Assembly: GCF_000786695.1 (NCBI RefSeq) | Contig: NZ_CP009962.1 | Location: 1,302,001-1,366,000, forward strand | Length of the DNA stretch: 64,000 bases | Source: Collimonas arenae | GTDB lineage: Bacteria; Pseudomonadota; Gammaproteobacteria; Burkholderiales; Burkholderiaceae_D | Direction of reading: 5' to 3' | Shown: positions 9,699 through 18,848 of the stretch, one piece after another | Numbering within the stretch: position 1 is the stretch's first letter | Layout: every line of letters starts with the position of its first letter | Position numbers and translations under genes: made by a program | Notes under the pieces: generated by a model | Database searches by the model: none | What the model was told of the DNA's origin: nothing | The model's input: the letters and a program-made list of their open reading frames with translations, nothing else

Positions 9699-11495
9699 TT
9701 AACGTAAATTCATCTCTGATTCAGCCTCCCGACGTAACTGTTCTTGCTTTTGCATCAACTCCCGATAACGATTGCGGGCTTCTTCGTTACCGAGTCCGGT
9801 TGCTGCCAACTGGTCGAGTTCGTCCTTCAATATCTTCATTTTAGTCTGGCGAATCGCACCCGCCAGCTCTAATCGTGCCGCTTCCGTTTCGGATTCCGAT
9901 TCTGCCGCGATTTCCGCGATCAGCGATTCAAAATCTTCGCCGCCTTCACGCAAATGTTCGGCCAGTGTTGCAAAATTTGCCTGATCGCCCATGGCATGGC
10001 TTGCCGTAATCAAGCGCGCCAGCATTTCTGCCCGGTCTGGCGCGAAATTGGCGAGGGCGTCCAGCGCAGCGTCATCCAATTCCGAGGCGAAGGCCGGATG
10101 CGCTACCAGCAAACGGATAATTTGCCTTTCCAGTCCCACTGGCGCCTGTCGGTTGCTGCGCGGCGGTGCTCGGCGTGCAGCAGCGATAGGCTTGCTCAAT
10201 TCAAATAACGACTCGATTTCGCTGGGCGTTGATTGCGTCAACTGAGCCAGGCCGCGGACTATCTGTAAGCGCAGCGACGAGGGAGGCAGCAGTTGCAGCA
10301 AAGGCTTGGCATCGTATTGCGCCCGCGCACGTCCTTCGGATGTGTTCAAATCGGTTTCGGTGGTTACTTCGTTCAGTAAAAACTGCGATAACGGCATGGC
10401 GTCATGGATCTGACGCTCGAATGCTTCAGCTCCCATTTCCCGCACATAACTGTCGGGATCGTGCTCCTGCGGGAGAAACAGGAATTTGATGATCTTGTTG
10501 TCGGTGGCATGCGGCAGGCAGGCATCCAATGCGCGTCTTGCCGCTTTGCGACCGGCACGGTCGCCGTCGAAACTGAACACCACGTGATCAGTCTGGCGCA
10601 GCAATTTGTGCACGTGAGTCGGCGTACAGGCAGTCCCCAGTGTGGCTACCGCTTGCGGGAATCCTAGTTGGGCCAATGCCACCACATCCATATAGCCTTC
10701 GGTCACCAGTACATACCCGGCATCCCGGATTGCTTGCCGTGCTTCGAATAAACCGTATAACTCATTACCCTTTTGAAATAAGGGTGTTTCCGGCGAATTC
10801 AAGTACTTCGGTTCGCCGCTGTCCAATACACGACCACCAAAGCCGATGACCTGGCCTTTTGTGTTGCGTATGGGGAACATAATGCGATCGCGAAACCGGT
10901 CATAGCGCTTGCGGTTGTTGCCTTCTTCGTCAGTGCGATCGATTACCAGACCGGCTTCGACCAGTGCGGTGACTTCATAATCCGGGAATATCTGGCGCAA
11001 GCTATCCCAGTTGTCAGGTGAATAACCCAGGCCGAATTTTGCCGCAACTTCACCCGTCAGGCCCCGGCGCTTCAAGTAGTCGACGGCGTTTGGCGCGTTG
11101 CGCAAATGTTGCCTGTAAAAATCGCAAGCTGCACTCATGGCGTCTGACAAAGCCAGGCTTTTTGCCTGGTATTCTGCCCGTTGCGCAGGCGGGATTTTGT
11201 CATCGTTGTCCGGCACCACCATGCCGACGCCCTGCGCCAGATCTTTTACGGCTTCGACAAAGCCGAGGCCGGAATATTCAATCAGAAAGCCGATTGCGGT
11301 ACCGTGTGCGCCGCAGCCAAAGCAATGATAGAACTGCTTGGTCGGGCTGACAGTGAAGCTCGGCGATTTCTCGTTATGGAAAGGGCACAGGCCCATCAGG
11401 TTCGCGCCGCCTTTTTTCAGCTGCACGTACTTGCCCACCACGTCGACTATATCGACACGGTTAAGCAGGTCCTGAATAAACGATTGCGGGATCAC
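9699..11495 (-). CDS. dnaG: DNA primase DnaG
   Basis: DnaG (598 aa) makes the RNA primers for chromosome replication and acts with the DnaB helicase at the fork. The N-terminal zinc-binding domain shows CPFHNEKSPSF and YHCFGCGAHG (about residues 38-65). The catalytic core has a TOPRIM fold with VTEGYMDVVAL, whose Glu is catalytic, and SFDGDRAGRKAARR. The C-terminal 150 residues form the variable helical DnaB-binding domain. Length is normal. The start is a GTG at 11495, as no in-frame ATG lies upstream of the conserved IPQSFIQDLL. It is 43 bp downstream of yqeY in the macromolecular-synthesis operon. Confidence 0.97.
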   Translation of the reverse strand: MIPQSFIQDLLNRVDIVDVVGKYVQLKKGGANLMGLCPFHNEKSPSFTVSPTKQFYHCFGCGAHGTAIGFLIEYSGLGFVEAVKDLAQGVGMVVPDNDDKIPPAQRAEYQAKSLALSDAMSAACDFYRQHLRNAPNAVDYLKRRGLTGEVAAKFGLGYSPDNWDSLRQIFPDYEVTALVEAGLVIDRTDEEGNNRKRYDRFRDRIMFPIRNTKGQVIGFGGRVLDSGEPKYLNSPETPLFQKGNELYGLFEARQAIRDAGYVLVTEGYMDVVALAQLGFPQAVATLGTACTPTHVHKLLRQTDHVVFSFDGDRAGRKAARRALDACLPHATDNKIIKFLFLPQEHDPDSYVREMGAEAFERQIHDAMPLSQFLLNEVTTETDLNTSEGRARAQYDAKPLLQLLPPSSLRLQIVRGLAQLTQSTPSEIESLFELSKPIAAARRAPPRSNRQAPVGLERQIIRLLVAHPAFASELDDAALDALANFAPDRAEMLARLITASHAMGDQANFATLAEHLREGGEDFESLIAEIAAESESETEAARLELAGAIRQTKMKILKDELDQLAATGLGNEEARNRYRELMQKQEQLRREAESEMNLR

Positions 11496-11538
11496 GTAGA
11501 CTCGACGGCAGGCTGCGCCATATCAGAAATTCAATGGC

Positions 11539-11988
11539 TCAGTTTTTGCTGAGCGCGACTTTTACCAATGCTGAAACCGCGGTCATGTCGGCGCGGCCGG
11601 CAAGTTTTGGTTTCAATATGGCCATCACTTTGCCCATATCTTGTGCCCCGGCGGCACCGCTAGCGGTGATGGCGGCGGCGACTTCAGCCTGGATTTCCGT
11701 TTCGGACAAGCCGGCTGGCATGTAGGTGGAAAGAATCACCAGTTCGGCTTTTTCGATATCGGCCAGATCCTGTCGGCCACCGGCCTCAAACTGACTGATC
11801 GAATCTTTACGCTGCTTGATCATTTTTTCAATGATTGCAAGTATGTGGGCGTCGCCCAGTTCGATACGTTCGTCAACTTCCTTTTGCTTGATAGCGGCTG
11901 TAATCAGCCGGATGGTGCCTAGCTTTACAGTTTCCTTGGCGCGCATTGCCGCCTTCATGTCTTCTGTAATCTGTTCTTTCAAGCCCAT
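11539..11988 (-). CDS. GatB/YqeY domain protein
   Basis: This 149-aa protein belongs to the YqeY family, related to the helical tail domain of the GatB subunit of tRNA amidotransferase. The function of stand-alone members is not firmly known; a role in tRNA-dependent amidation or tRNA binding is assumed from the fold. Typical blocks are LGTIRLITAAIKQKEVDER at the N-terminus and MGKVMAILKPKLAGRADM near the C-terminus. The ATG at 11988 is preferred over the one at 12000 because GGAG sits seven bases before it. It lies between rpsU and dnaG, a common position in Gram-negative genomes and also the place where a partial terminator separates rpsU from dnaG. Confidence 0.92.
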   Translation of the reverse strand: MGLKEQITEDMKAAMRAKETVKLGTIRLITAAIKQKEVDERIELGDAHILAIIEKMIKQRKDSISQFEAGGRQDLADIEKAELVILSTYMPAGLSETEIQAEVAAAITASGAAGAQDMGKVMAILKPKLAGRADMTAVSALVKVALSKN

Positions 11989-12110
11989 GCAGTTCTCCAT
12001 TTGGTGGTGTTTTTCATTGTAGACGGGAAAAACAAAATTGCTGGATTGTTATGCCGGTTGCGCGGGTCGGCGCTGGCGTTATCGCGACCACTCTCGGTGC
12101 GATAAACGGC

Positions 12111-12145
12111 AAAACCCGCTGCGGAGCAACACCGGAGCGGGTTTG
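12111..12145 (-). terminator. Candidate partial terminator between rpsU and yqeY
   Basis: AAACCCGCT (12112-12120) pairs with AGCGGGTTT (12136-12144) around a 15-base loop; on the minus strand the stem ends in TTTT. E. coli has an internal terminator between rpsU and dnaG that makes S21 mRNA more abundant than primase mRNA, and this hairpin is placed to do the same. Confidence 0.6.
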
Positions 12146-12195
12146 TAACGCAATTCAATCAACGCACAGAGTGCGATGAAGAATTAGTGCAAATA

Positions 12196-12408
12196 TTAGT
12201 ACAGCTTTTTCGGCAATTGCTGGCTGCGAATGCGTTTATAATGACGTTTCACAGCAGCTGCCAGCTTGCGCTTACGCTCAGCTGTTGGCTTTTCGTAAAA
12301 TTCACGTGCACGCAACTCAGTCAGCAGACCTGTTTTTTCAATAGTGCGCTTGAAGCGACGCATCGCAACTTCGAAGGGCTCGTTTTCTTTAAGACGAATT
12401 GTGGTCAT
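12196..12408 (-). CDS. rpsU: 30S ribosomal protein S21
   Basis: S21 (70 aa) is a small-subunit protein that helps translation initiation on Shine-Dalgarno-containing mRNAs. The sequence is typical along its whole length: [19 protein letters not shown], then [18 protein letters not shown] and a strongly basic C-terminus with [13 protein letters not shown]. It is the first gene of the rpsU-yqeY-dnaG-rpoD operon. Confidence 0.98.
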   Translation of the reverse strand: MTTIRLKENEPFEVAMRRFKRTIEKTGLLTELRAREFYEKPTAERKRKLAAAVKRHYKRIRSQQLPKKLY

Positions 12409-12444
12409 GTAAATTCAAACCAAGTTTGTGTAGGGAAGAGCGAG

Positions 12445-12473
12445 AGTATAGCCGGGAAAACGGATAATTGGAA
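12445..12473 (-). promoter_or_regulatory. Candidate sigma-70 promoter of the rpsU operon
   Basis: On the minus strand, -35 TTCCAA (12468-12473) and -10 TATACT (12445-12450) are separated by 17 bp. The predicted start of transcription is about 30 bases before the rpsU ATG. Confidence 0.65.
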
Positions 12474-12522
12474 GTGTTATCCCGGTCTGCTTGAATATTG
12501 CCGTTTATTTGCAACATTCTTG

Positions 12523-13401
12523 CTAGTGCGAGGCTTTCGAGTGATTGCGGTCAAGAAACAAAGCTAGTGAGGTGCCTGCAAGCGCACCAAGAATCAAGCC
12601 GATAATGAGAAATATGGACAATTTTGGGGAGGCGGGGCGAGCCGGGACATAAATCGCATCAACAATCATCGTTGGGAACGTGTTGGTTTTTGTATGCAGG
12701 TCTAATAGCGTCGCACGTTCCGCCGTTAATCCACGAATTACGTCATCCTGTTTCGAGATCAGGTTATTTGCCAGTACGCTTGGTTCAAATTTAGCGCCAT
12801 TGGACGATGCCACCATGTTCTTCAAGCTGGCTTCCAGGCGTGCTTTTTCATCTATTGCCGCAGTCGTCTGATTTTTATTCGTTGAAATCCGATCGTCCAG
12901 ATTTTTCATCAGTGGTGCTAGGCGCTCATCGTGCGCTTTAATTAAAGCAAGTGCTCCCGCATTGAGATAGGTTTTTGCTTCTTCTCTTGAATAGGCCGCA
13001 ACGCTAACGTCAATGAAGTTGGTATTTTTTCCGGGAATAGCTTTAAGCGTCTTGCGTAGAAGACGTGTACGTCCATCCGTCAATTCGTCCAAGGGTAATC
13101 CTGCGGTTGTCAGCGCTTGATCTTGTAGCTGACGTTGATTAAAGCGCTCTGCCGCTTGTGCCGTTGATTCGATTAAAGTCATCTGAGTCAGCGGCAATTG
13201 ACCAATTTGCAAGGTTGCGGAAGCTTTCCATTGCGCGGGTGTTACATACCAGAATCCGAACGAGGCAACCAAGACAATTGCTATGCACGCCAGTACAAGA
13301 AACCAATGCCGTTTGAGGCTGGTCCAAATAGCGGCAATATCTATCAGCTCAACATCGTCGGCTGGGGCAATACTAGTATTATTTGAAAAATTGTTGGACA
13401 T
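12523..13401 (-). CDS. Wzz-like polysaccharide chain-length determinant protein
   Basis: This 292-aa inner-membrane protein has the Wzz/PCP-1 layout: a short cytoplasmic N-terminus, a membrane segment near residues 33-53 (FLVLACIAIVLVASFGFWYV), a periplasmic helical domain and a second membrane segment close to the C-terminus (FLIIGLILGALAGTSLALFL). Such proteins set the length of O-antigen or capsule chains made by a Wzy polymerase. No polymerase or glycosyltransferase gene adjoins it, so the polysaccharide is unknown. There is no Tyr-kinase domain. Base composition looks more AT-rich than in the neighbours, which hints at separate acquisition. I start it at the ATG at 13401; a TTG at 13422 is the only alternative. 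Confidence 0.85.
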   Translation of the reverse strand: MSNNFSNNTSIAPADDVELIDIAAIWTSLKRHWFLVLACIAIVLVASFGFWYVTPAQWKASATLQIGQLPLTQMTLIESTAQAAERFNQRQLQDQALTTAGLPLDELTDGRTRLLRKTLKAIPGKNTNFIDVSVAAYSREEAKTYLNAGALALIKAHDERLAPLMKNLDDRISTNKNQTTAAIDEKARLEASLKNMVASSNGAKFEPSVLANNLISKQDDVIRGLTAERATLLDLHTKTNTFPTMIVDAIYVPARPASPKLSIFLIIGLILGALAGTSLALFLDRNHSKASH

Positions 13402-13495
13402 GGGTAATAGGTTATTTAACAAGTACAGTTAATCTTATTATCATTTATTGAATATTATTCTACAGCAGCATAACTCTGCTTAGATAATATTGAGT

Positions 13496-14692
13496 TCAAA
13501 TCGCAAGTCCCGCCGCCGTAGCAGATGCCCAGGCCCATTGAAAGTTATAGCCGCCAAGCCATCCTGTTACGTCAACCGCCTCGCCAATAAAATACAGGCC
13601 TGCAATCCGATTTGACACCATGCTCTGTTGAGATAGTTCCTTTGTGTCGATTCCGCCAAGAGTAACTTCTGCTTTGCGATAGCCTTCGGAACCATTCGGT
13701 TGGATGGCCCAGCGATTAATGGCGCTTCCCAAATCTCGCAGCAGGCGGTCGGGAGTATCGGCAAGACGGGCCGCCGGGTCAAGTTTATTTGCTTCGATGA
13801 TGCCGTGGGCAAGCCTTGTCGGCAACCATTGGGCAAAGACGTTACCAAGATTTTTTTTAATCGAGGATTTGCCTTCGGTTAGGGTCTTGGCAATGTCGAC
13901 TTCCGGTAAAAGATTAAGCTGCAGTGGAGTGCCGCTTTTCCAAAAACTGGAAATCTGCAAAATCGCCGGACCGGAAAGGCCGCGGTGGGTAAATAGCAAA
14001 TCTTCTTTGAATTCCCCGCGGCTTTTTTTATCTCCGGTGGCGACTTCGACAGGCAAGGCAATGCCAGCCAATGGCAGAAATGGTTGCCAGGCAGCGGAAT
14101 CGAAGGTCAGTGGCACCAATCCGGGCTGTGGCTCGACCATGCGCAGATCGAATTGGCGGGCAATTCGATAGGCAAAATCGGTGGCGCCGATTTTAGGAAT
14201 AGAGAGCCCGCCGGTAGCGATGACGACATTGTTTGCGAGTATCTCGCCTGCGCTGCTGTCGATCCGAAACAGATCGCCGCTTTGGCCGATGTTGGCGACG
14301 CTGCATGGCATACGCCAGCTGACATTACCTAGGTCGCACTCGGCTTTGAGCATGGTGATGATTTGCTCTGAGGAGTCATCGCAAAACAATTGTCCTTTAT
14401 GTTTCTCGTGATACCCGATCCGATACCGTTTCATCAGGCCGATGAAATCTTGCGGGGTATAGCGTGACAGGGCGCTTTTGCAAAAATGCGGATTTTGCGA
14501 CAGGAAATTCTGTGGTCCGGCGTTGATGTTGGTGAAATTGCAACGGCCACCGCCAGAAATGCGGATTTTTTCCGCCAGCTTGGTAGCGTGATCAATCACA
14601 ACAACCTTTTTCCCGCGTTGTCCAGCGACTGCCGCACACATCATGCCCGCAGCGCCTGCGCCGATTACGGCGACATCAAATTGTTTTTGCAT
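13496..14692 (-). CDS. YhiN/HI0933-family FAD-dependent oxidoreductase
   Basis: This 398-aa flavoprotein begins with the dinucleotide-binding fingerprint AVIGAGAAGMMCA followed by a Lys/Val strand and an acidic residue (VVVID). SGGGRCNFTN near residue 46 and the C-terminal YFIGEAVDVTGWLGGYNFQWAWASA are hallmarks of the HI0933/YhiN (BaiN-like) family. These are NAD(P)/FAD-dependent reductases; some bacterial members reduce steroid enones, but the substrate here is unknown. Length is normal for the family. It is a single gene with no informative neighbour. Confidence 0.92.
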   Translation of the reverse strand: MQKQFDVAVIGAGAAGMMCAAVAGQRGKKVVVIDHATKLAEKIRISGGGRCNFTNINAGPQNFLSQNPHFCKSALSRYTPQDFIGLMKRYRIGYHEKHKGQLFCDDSSEQIITMLKAECDLGNVSWRMPCSVANIGQSGDLFRIDSSAGEILANNVVIATGGLSIPKIGATDFAYRIARQFDLRMVEPQPGLVPLTFDSAAWQPFLPLAGIALPVEVATGDKKSRGEFKEDLLFTHRGLSGPAILQISSFWKSGTPLQLNLLPEVDIAKTLTEGKSSIKKNLGNVFAQWLPTRLAHGIIEANKLDPAARLADTPDRLLRDLGSAINRWAIQPNGSEGYRKAEVTLGGIDTKELSQQSMVSNRIAGLYFIGEAVDVTGWLGGYNFQWAWASATAAGLAI

Positions 14693-14727
14693 TGATCAGT
14701 GTGAGTATTTTTTATTATCTATTGCTT

Positions 14728-15927
14728 CTATTGGTAGTACGGCGGAGGTTCCTGCCCCATCCACAACTCTGACGACAACCGCATCATGTCATTGAGCGAG
14801 CCGCGCTGGACAAACGTTTGCCGCAACCAGCTGGCATCGCTTAAGCGTCCCTCTGCCATATGGCGCAGGCGCTTCAAGGCCAGTTGCTCTGCATCGTTCT
14901 GAGTATACCGCTGTAAGTCTTGTAAATGGCTCAGAAGATGTTCATAGATCGGCAGTTTCGATGAGTCGGCAGGATTGCTGCTGTGTAGCGCCATAGAGCC
15001 GCCAAGGCCGTAACGGCTAGCTTCAAAGCGGTTGTATTGATACAACAGGTAGAAATCGTTGGTGATGACATAGGGCCGTTCCGTCAAAATCCAGCGAGCC
15101 AGCAATTGCGCATAGCAGCCCAGGTGCGCTGCATGCTCAATTGTCAGGGGCGTGTCGCACACGCGTATTTCAACTGTGCCGTATTCCGGCTTGGGGCGAA
15201 TATCCCAGTAAAAATCCTTCATGCTACCGATGATTCCGATGCGCAACAATTCGTCGTAATAGGATTCGAAGTCAGTCCAGCGTGTGAGCGTAGGCGCGGT
15301 GCCAGACAAGGGGAAAGCGCGTACCACGTTGCTGCGCGAAGACTCAAACTGGGTATCAGCACCTTGGTAAAACGGCGAAGCAGCTGAGAGTGCGATGAAG
15401 TGCGGGACGAAGCGCGAAAATGCATGAGTCAGATAGAGCGCGTCGTCGCCATTTGGCACGCCGATGTGGATATGCTGGCCGAATACCGTAAAGGTCTTTG
15501 CCAGATAGCCGTATTTTTCATGTAAATGATGGAAGCGCTCGCTAGGGGTAATACGTTGTTCGTTCCAATGCTGAAAAGGATGGGCGCCGCCGCCGGAGAC
15601 ATCGATGTTCAGGTATTGCGCGCCACGGTTCAATGCAGCGCGCAAGCCTTTCAATTCCTCGATCAGATGGTCAACCCGCGTGTGGACATCGGAATTCAAC
15701 TCGATCATGCCTTGCGTCATTTCCAGCTTGATCTGTTTTTGCAAATCGCGCGGCTCGATCCATGTCAACAGATCGACAGCGTCGCTGGCAAGATTGTAGT
15801 TGCGACGGTTCACCAGTTGTAGTTCAAGTTCGATTCCCATGGTAAACGGGGAAGAACTGGTAAACGGCAGAATCTCGGCTTTTGTTTCGCCCACATCGAC
15901 ATCGTGGGTTTGCGTATTGTCAGTCAT
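14728..15927 (-). CDS. GCS2-family carboxylate-amine ligase (YbdK type)
   Basis: This 399-aa enzyme belongs to the glutamate-cysteine ligase type 2 family. FTMGIELELQLVNRRNYNL near the N-terminus carries the Glu residues that bind ATP-Mg, and GQHIHIGVPNGD supplies the conserved His residues. YbdK-like members ligate an amine to a carboxylate with weak gamma-glutamylcysteine activity, and their true substrate is often unknown. The ATG at 15927 has AGGTGA six bases upstream and is preferred over the GTG at 15954. It follows the antiporter gene closely (23 bp between stop and this start region), so the two are probably co-transcribed. This echoes other systems in which glutathione-type compounds gate Kef-type antiporters, but a functional link is only an inference. 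Confidence 0.9.
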   Translation of the reverse strand: MTDNTQTHDVDVGETKAEILPFTSSSPFTMGIELELQLVNRRNYNLASDAVDLLTWIEPRDLQKQIKLEMTQGMIELNSDVHTRVDHLIEELKGLRAALNRGAQYLNIDVSGGGAHPFQHWNEQRITPSERFHHLHEKYGYLAKTFTVFGQHIHIGVPNGDDALYLTHAFSRFVPHFIALSAASPFYQGADTQFESSRSNVVRAFPLSGTAPTLTRWTDFESYYDELLRIGIIGSMKDFYWDIRPKPEYGTVEIRVCDTPLTIEHAAHLGCYAQLLARWILTERPYVITNDFYLLYQYNRFEASRYGLGGSMALHSSNPADSSKLPIYEHLLSHLQDLQRYTQNDAEQLALKRLRHMAEGRLSDASWLRQTFVQRGSLNDMMRLSSELWMGQEPPPYYQ

Positions 15928-15950
15928 CGATTCACCTTTAATTCTCACTT

Positions 15951-17159
15951 TCACTCACGTCCGCTTTCGCCCGATTTGATCAAGGCAAACTGGGTGGCAA
16001 TCGGTCCTAGTAATTCCAGGACGATCAGGCAACCGGCCAACAGAGGTAAAACGTCAGCTGTGGTGTTTGGGTAGAGATAGGCGGTGGTTTGCATCAACCC
16101 AAGCCCCGCTTCCGTCATGGGAAGCGTTCCCAATGTGATCAGCGCCGCCTGTTTCCATTTCATCTTGGCGAAATGGGCGAAGGAAAACACCCCGCAAGCC
16201 ATGGCGATAAACCTTGCCGCGATCAGTACTGCCACCGATGCGCCGACCATGGACAAGTCGGACAGCCGGATTGACGCGCCGATCGTGATAAACAGCATCA
16301 CGATAAACAATTCATTGGCGACGCCGAATTCAAGCTCCATCAAGTCGTACTGATGATCAAGGTTTTTCGACATGATGGCGAAGATCAGCATGGTCAGCAA
16401 TATTGGTAGCTGAAGTGCATGCGCTGCGCCGATCGCCAGTGTGATGACGGCGATCACCAGCACGAACTGGCGGCTTGGCTGACGGCCCAGCAAGCGCGCA
16501 AGCGGAATCATCAGGCGATAAGTCAGATAGGCCAGCACCAGCGAACCACATAGCGAATACAAGGTATGCGCCACCAAGGTGCCGAAGGGAGTGGCGCTTT
16601 CATGTGCGACTACTGGCAACAAAGCATATGCGGCCAACAAGGCCACAAAATTATTCAATGCGGTCATGGCAGCGAGGCGGCGTGTTACCTGGCCTTCTGC
16701 CTTGAGATCGCGCACAACTACCATCACTACTGCCGGGGCGGTGGCGATTGCCAGTACGCCGCCTAGCAGCGCCAGTACGCGCGAGGTGCCAAGCCAGATC
16801 AAAGCGCCGCTGACGAAGGTGAAGCACAGCACGGCGCTCAGCATGACGGTCGCCAACAGCCATTTTTCCCGACGTAGCCAGCCGATGTCGACATAGCGTC
16901 CAAGCTGATAAATGACAAGCGCCATCGCCATGTCGGAAAAGATATTCGCCAACTTCAGTACATCGCCGGACAGCCAATTAAAGCCGCCTACACCGAGCAG
17001 GAAGCCGACGATCAGATAACCGGTGATGCGTGGAAACCAAGGGTTTTTCGTTACGATATGGCCGCCCACCAGCCCGAACAGCAGCAAACTGCCGAACAGT
17101 AACAGCGCATTCCATTGAATGGGCTGTGCCAGTGCAAAGGGCGGAAGAGTCCAATCCAT
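15951..17159 (-). CDS. CPA2-family cation:proton antiporter (Kef-type membrane domain)
   Basis: This 402-aa integral membrane protein has about 11-12 hydrophobic segments and the fold of the sodium/hydrogen exchanger family 2. It lacks the C-terminal TrkA-N (RCK) domain found in KefB and KefC, so it is a membrane-domain-only member and might exchange K+ or Na+ for H+. The start is firm: GGAGG lies just before the ATG at 17159. It is the first gene of a pair with the GCS2-type ligase. Confidence 0.88.
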   Translation of the reverse strand: MDWTLPPFALAQPIQWNALLLFGSLLLFGLVGGHIVTKNPWFPRITGYLIVGFLLGVGGFNWLSGDVLKLANIFSDMAMALVIYQLGRYVDIGWLRREKWLLATVMLSAVLCFTFVSGALIWLGTSRVLALLGGVLAIATAPAVVMVVVRDLKAEGQVTRRLAAMTALNNFVALLAAYALLPVVAHESATPFGTLVAHTLYSLCGSLVLAYLTYRLMIPLARLLGRQPSRQFVLVIAVITLAIGAAHALQLPILLTMLIFAIMSKNLDHQYDLMELEFGVANELFIVMLFITIGASIRLSDLSMVGASVAVLIAARFIAMACGVFSFAHFAKMKWKQAALITLGTLPMTEAGLGLMQTTAYLYPNTTADVLPLLAGCLIVLELLGPIATQFALIKSGESGRE

Positions 17160-17555
17160 GGATCCTCCAGAAAGTTAGTCTTGCGGCGTCAAAATTATCT
17201 GAAACTACGCCGGACAAGATGCCGTATCGGCAGATGAATGGGTATTGCTGAAGGGCGGATGGCGAGCTCCGCCGTATTTCTCGCATTTGCACTTGTTAAG
17301 CGCACTCTCCTTATATTGATTATATTGGCGTTGCGCTATCTTACCTACTTAAGGTAATACCTAAGAACATTGGATTGCGATATTTTGTTAGAGCAATTTT
17401 TATCATGTCGATTGACAGATAGTACATGCATCCACGCTTTTACCATGTGACGCCGCAGTTCAGTGTGCTTTGTTCGTCTATGTGAAAAATAGTTCCCTTG
17501 GGGAATCAGCCTTGTTCTGTCTGCTGTATTTTTCGATACGGCTTGATCCGATTAT
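17160..17555. other. Antiporter upstream region with operator-like dyads
   Basis: No gene is supported in these 396 bases. At 17341-17357 there is a perfect dyad TTACCT-ACTTA-AGGTAA, and GGTAATACC (17353-17361) overlaps it, giving two TACCTA-like half sites. This could be an operator for the divergent minus-strand antiporter operon. The remainder is unremarkable up to the inverted-repeat element that begins at 17556. Confidence 0.4.
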
Positions 17556-17678
17556 TTAGAGGCTGTTGCGAAATTAAGCTGGCTAGGCGTGTCGACGAAG
17601 ACAGTACGAGCAGTACGGCTAGGAGCGGATGGCCGCCCCGACGTAACAACGCCAGGTTAATTTCGCAACAGCCTCTTA
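17556..17678 (+). mobile_element. MITE-like inverted-repeat element, copy A (117 bp plus TTA duplications)
   Basis: The element at 17559-17675 begins GAGGCTGTTGCGAAATTAA and ends with the exact reverse complement of that 19-mer; the arms then continue with a shared CTGG after one mismatch. It is flanked by TTA at 17556-17558 and TTA at 17676-17678, a 3-bp target duplication. The interior (about 80 bp) has no open frame. It includes a 33-base block at 17593-17625 that recurs identically, inverted, in copy C. The right-hand duplication is the stop codon of ybiB. Confidence 0.88.
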
Positions 17679-18671
17679 GAGAGTCCGCAAGACCCGGCAA
17701 GCCATCAAACATTGTTCGACCTGAGCAGAAACGGGTTTTGGAACAAGTGCTGTTTGCATGAGAACCTGTTGGATCCAGCTGGCGGTGCTGGCAGCATCGC
17801 GTTGCTCCGGCAGAGCCGGGATGTCATTGGCAATTTCTTGTTTTTCAACCAGCGTGGTTTGGGTGCCGGCATGAAACCAGTCGATTTTCTGCGCCTTCCT
17901 GGCGTTTGCCACCGTTTCGCCTTCGGTCCCGCGCATCAAGAACACATCTCCGCGTTCCGCAGCGGCGGTCGTCGTGAAGTACGCCGTCAGCATGGTCAGG
18001 TATTCCGGATGTGTATAGGAGCTTAGGCGCAAGGCGGGTACCGCGAACGGCTGCATGATCTTGACCAGAGTGTGGGTAGAGTTGCGGACTCCCAGAATCC
18101 GGCGCATGGATAGTAGTCGCGCCATTTTCGGAGCCAGCGCTTCGATCGGCATGAATGCCGGCAAGCGCTTTTCAAAACACGTTTGCGCCTGTTCGATACT
18201 GCTGCAATGCGATTGCCCCAGCGCCTGGAAAATGTCGGCACTGGTGACGCGACCGGGATCTGTCAGCACACCATGCACCAAGACCGGCACGCCTTCACGC
18301 GCCAGCAGCATGGCGAGCAAGGGGGTCAGATTGGCCATGTGGCGCGCGCCGTTGTAGCTCGGAATCACTACCGGTGCGTAAGACGATGCGCTGTTTGCCG
18401 CTGCAATAGGCGTTTCCGGTAGCTGGATTTGCCTAAACGATGCTTCGGCGGCCTCCAGGAAACCGGCAATTTCATCAACCGATTCTCCTTTGATGCGCAT
18501 CGCCAGCAGGATGCCGCCCAGCTCCAGGTCGGAGACCCGGCCGTCCAGCATCGCTGCGTACAGATCACGGGCATCGTTGCGCGACAAGCTGCGCGCGCCG
18601 TCCTTGCCACGGCCGATCTCCTTGATGAAGCGAGCGGCAGGAAAGGGGGGGGCTAAAGGAGTATTTGTCAT
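17676..18671 (-). CDS. ybiB: YbiB-like protein of the anthranilate phosphoribosyltransferase fold
   Basis: This 331-aa protein resembles YbiB/TrpD2, a paralogue of anthranilate phosphoribosyltransferase (TrpD) that binds nucleic acid and does not act in tryptophan synthesis. The N-terminal helical domain (DGRVSDLELGGILLAMRIKGES) and VIPSYNGARHMANLTPLLAMLL, where TrpD would have its Gly-rich PRPP loop, are recognisable. No other trp gene is near, which agrees with a non-biosynthetic role. Its TAA stop is the target duplication of element copy A, so the protein end was not altered by the insertion. Confidence 0.85.
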   Translation of the reverse strand: MTNTPLAPPFPAARFIKEIGRGKDGARSLSRNDARDLYAAMLDGRVSDLELGGILLAMRIKGESVDEIAGFLEAAEASFRQIQLPETPIAAANSASSYAPVVIPSYNGARHMANLTPLLAMLLAREGVPVLVHGVLTDPGRVTSADIFQALGQSHCSSIEQAQTCFEKRLPAFMPIEALAPKMARLLSMRRILGVRNSTHTLVKIMQPFAVPALRLSSYTHPEYLTMLTAYFTTTAAAERGDVFLMRGTEGETVANARKAQKIDWFHAGTQTTLVEKQEIANDIPALPEQRDAASTASWIQQVLMQTALVPKPVSAQVEQCLMACRVLRTL

Positions 18672-18848
18672 GGATGGATACGAATGTGATTTTCCGGATT
18701 GGACCAGGCAGGGGAATATGGATAGGGATTTTACTTTACCAGCGGAGGTAGAGGCCTATCGGGTAGAATCGTCGCTCAAAACGGTTGTTTATGTCTGGTA
18801 GAGTATCTCTGCGATGCTTGCTTGGTAATGTTTCTTCTTCGGGTTTAT

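Noticed and set aside
15951..17159. Glutathione-gated KefB/KefC
   Set aside because: The protein stops after the membrane domain and lacks the RCK domain that binds glutathione adducts.
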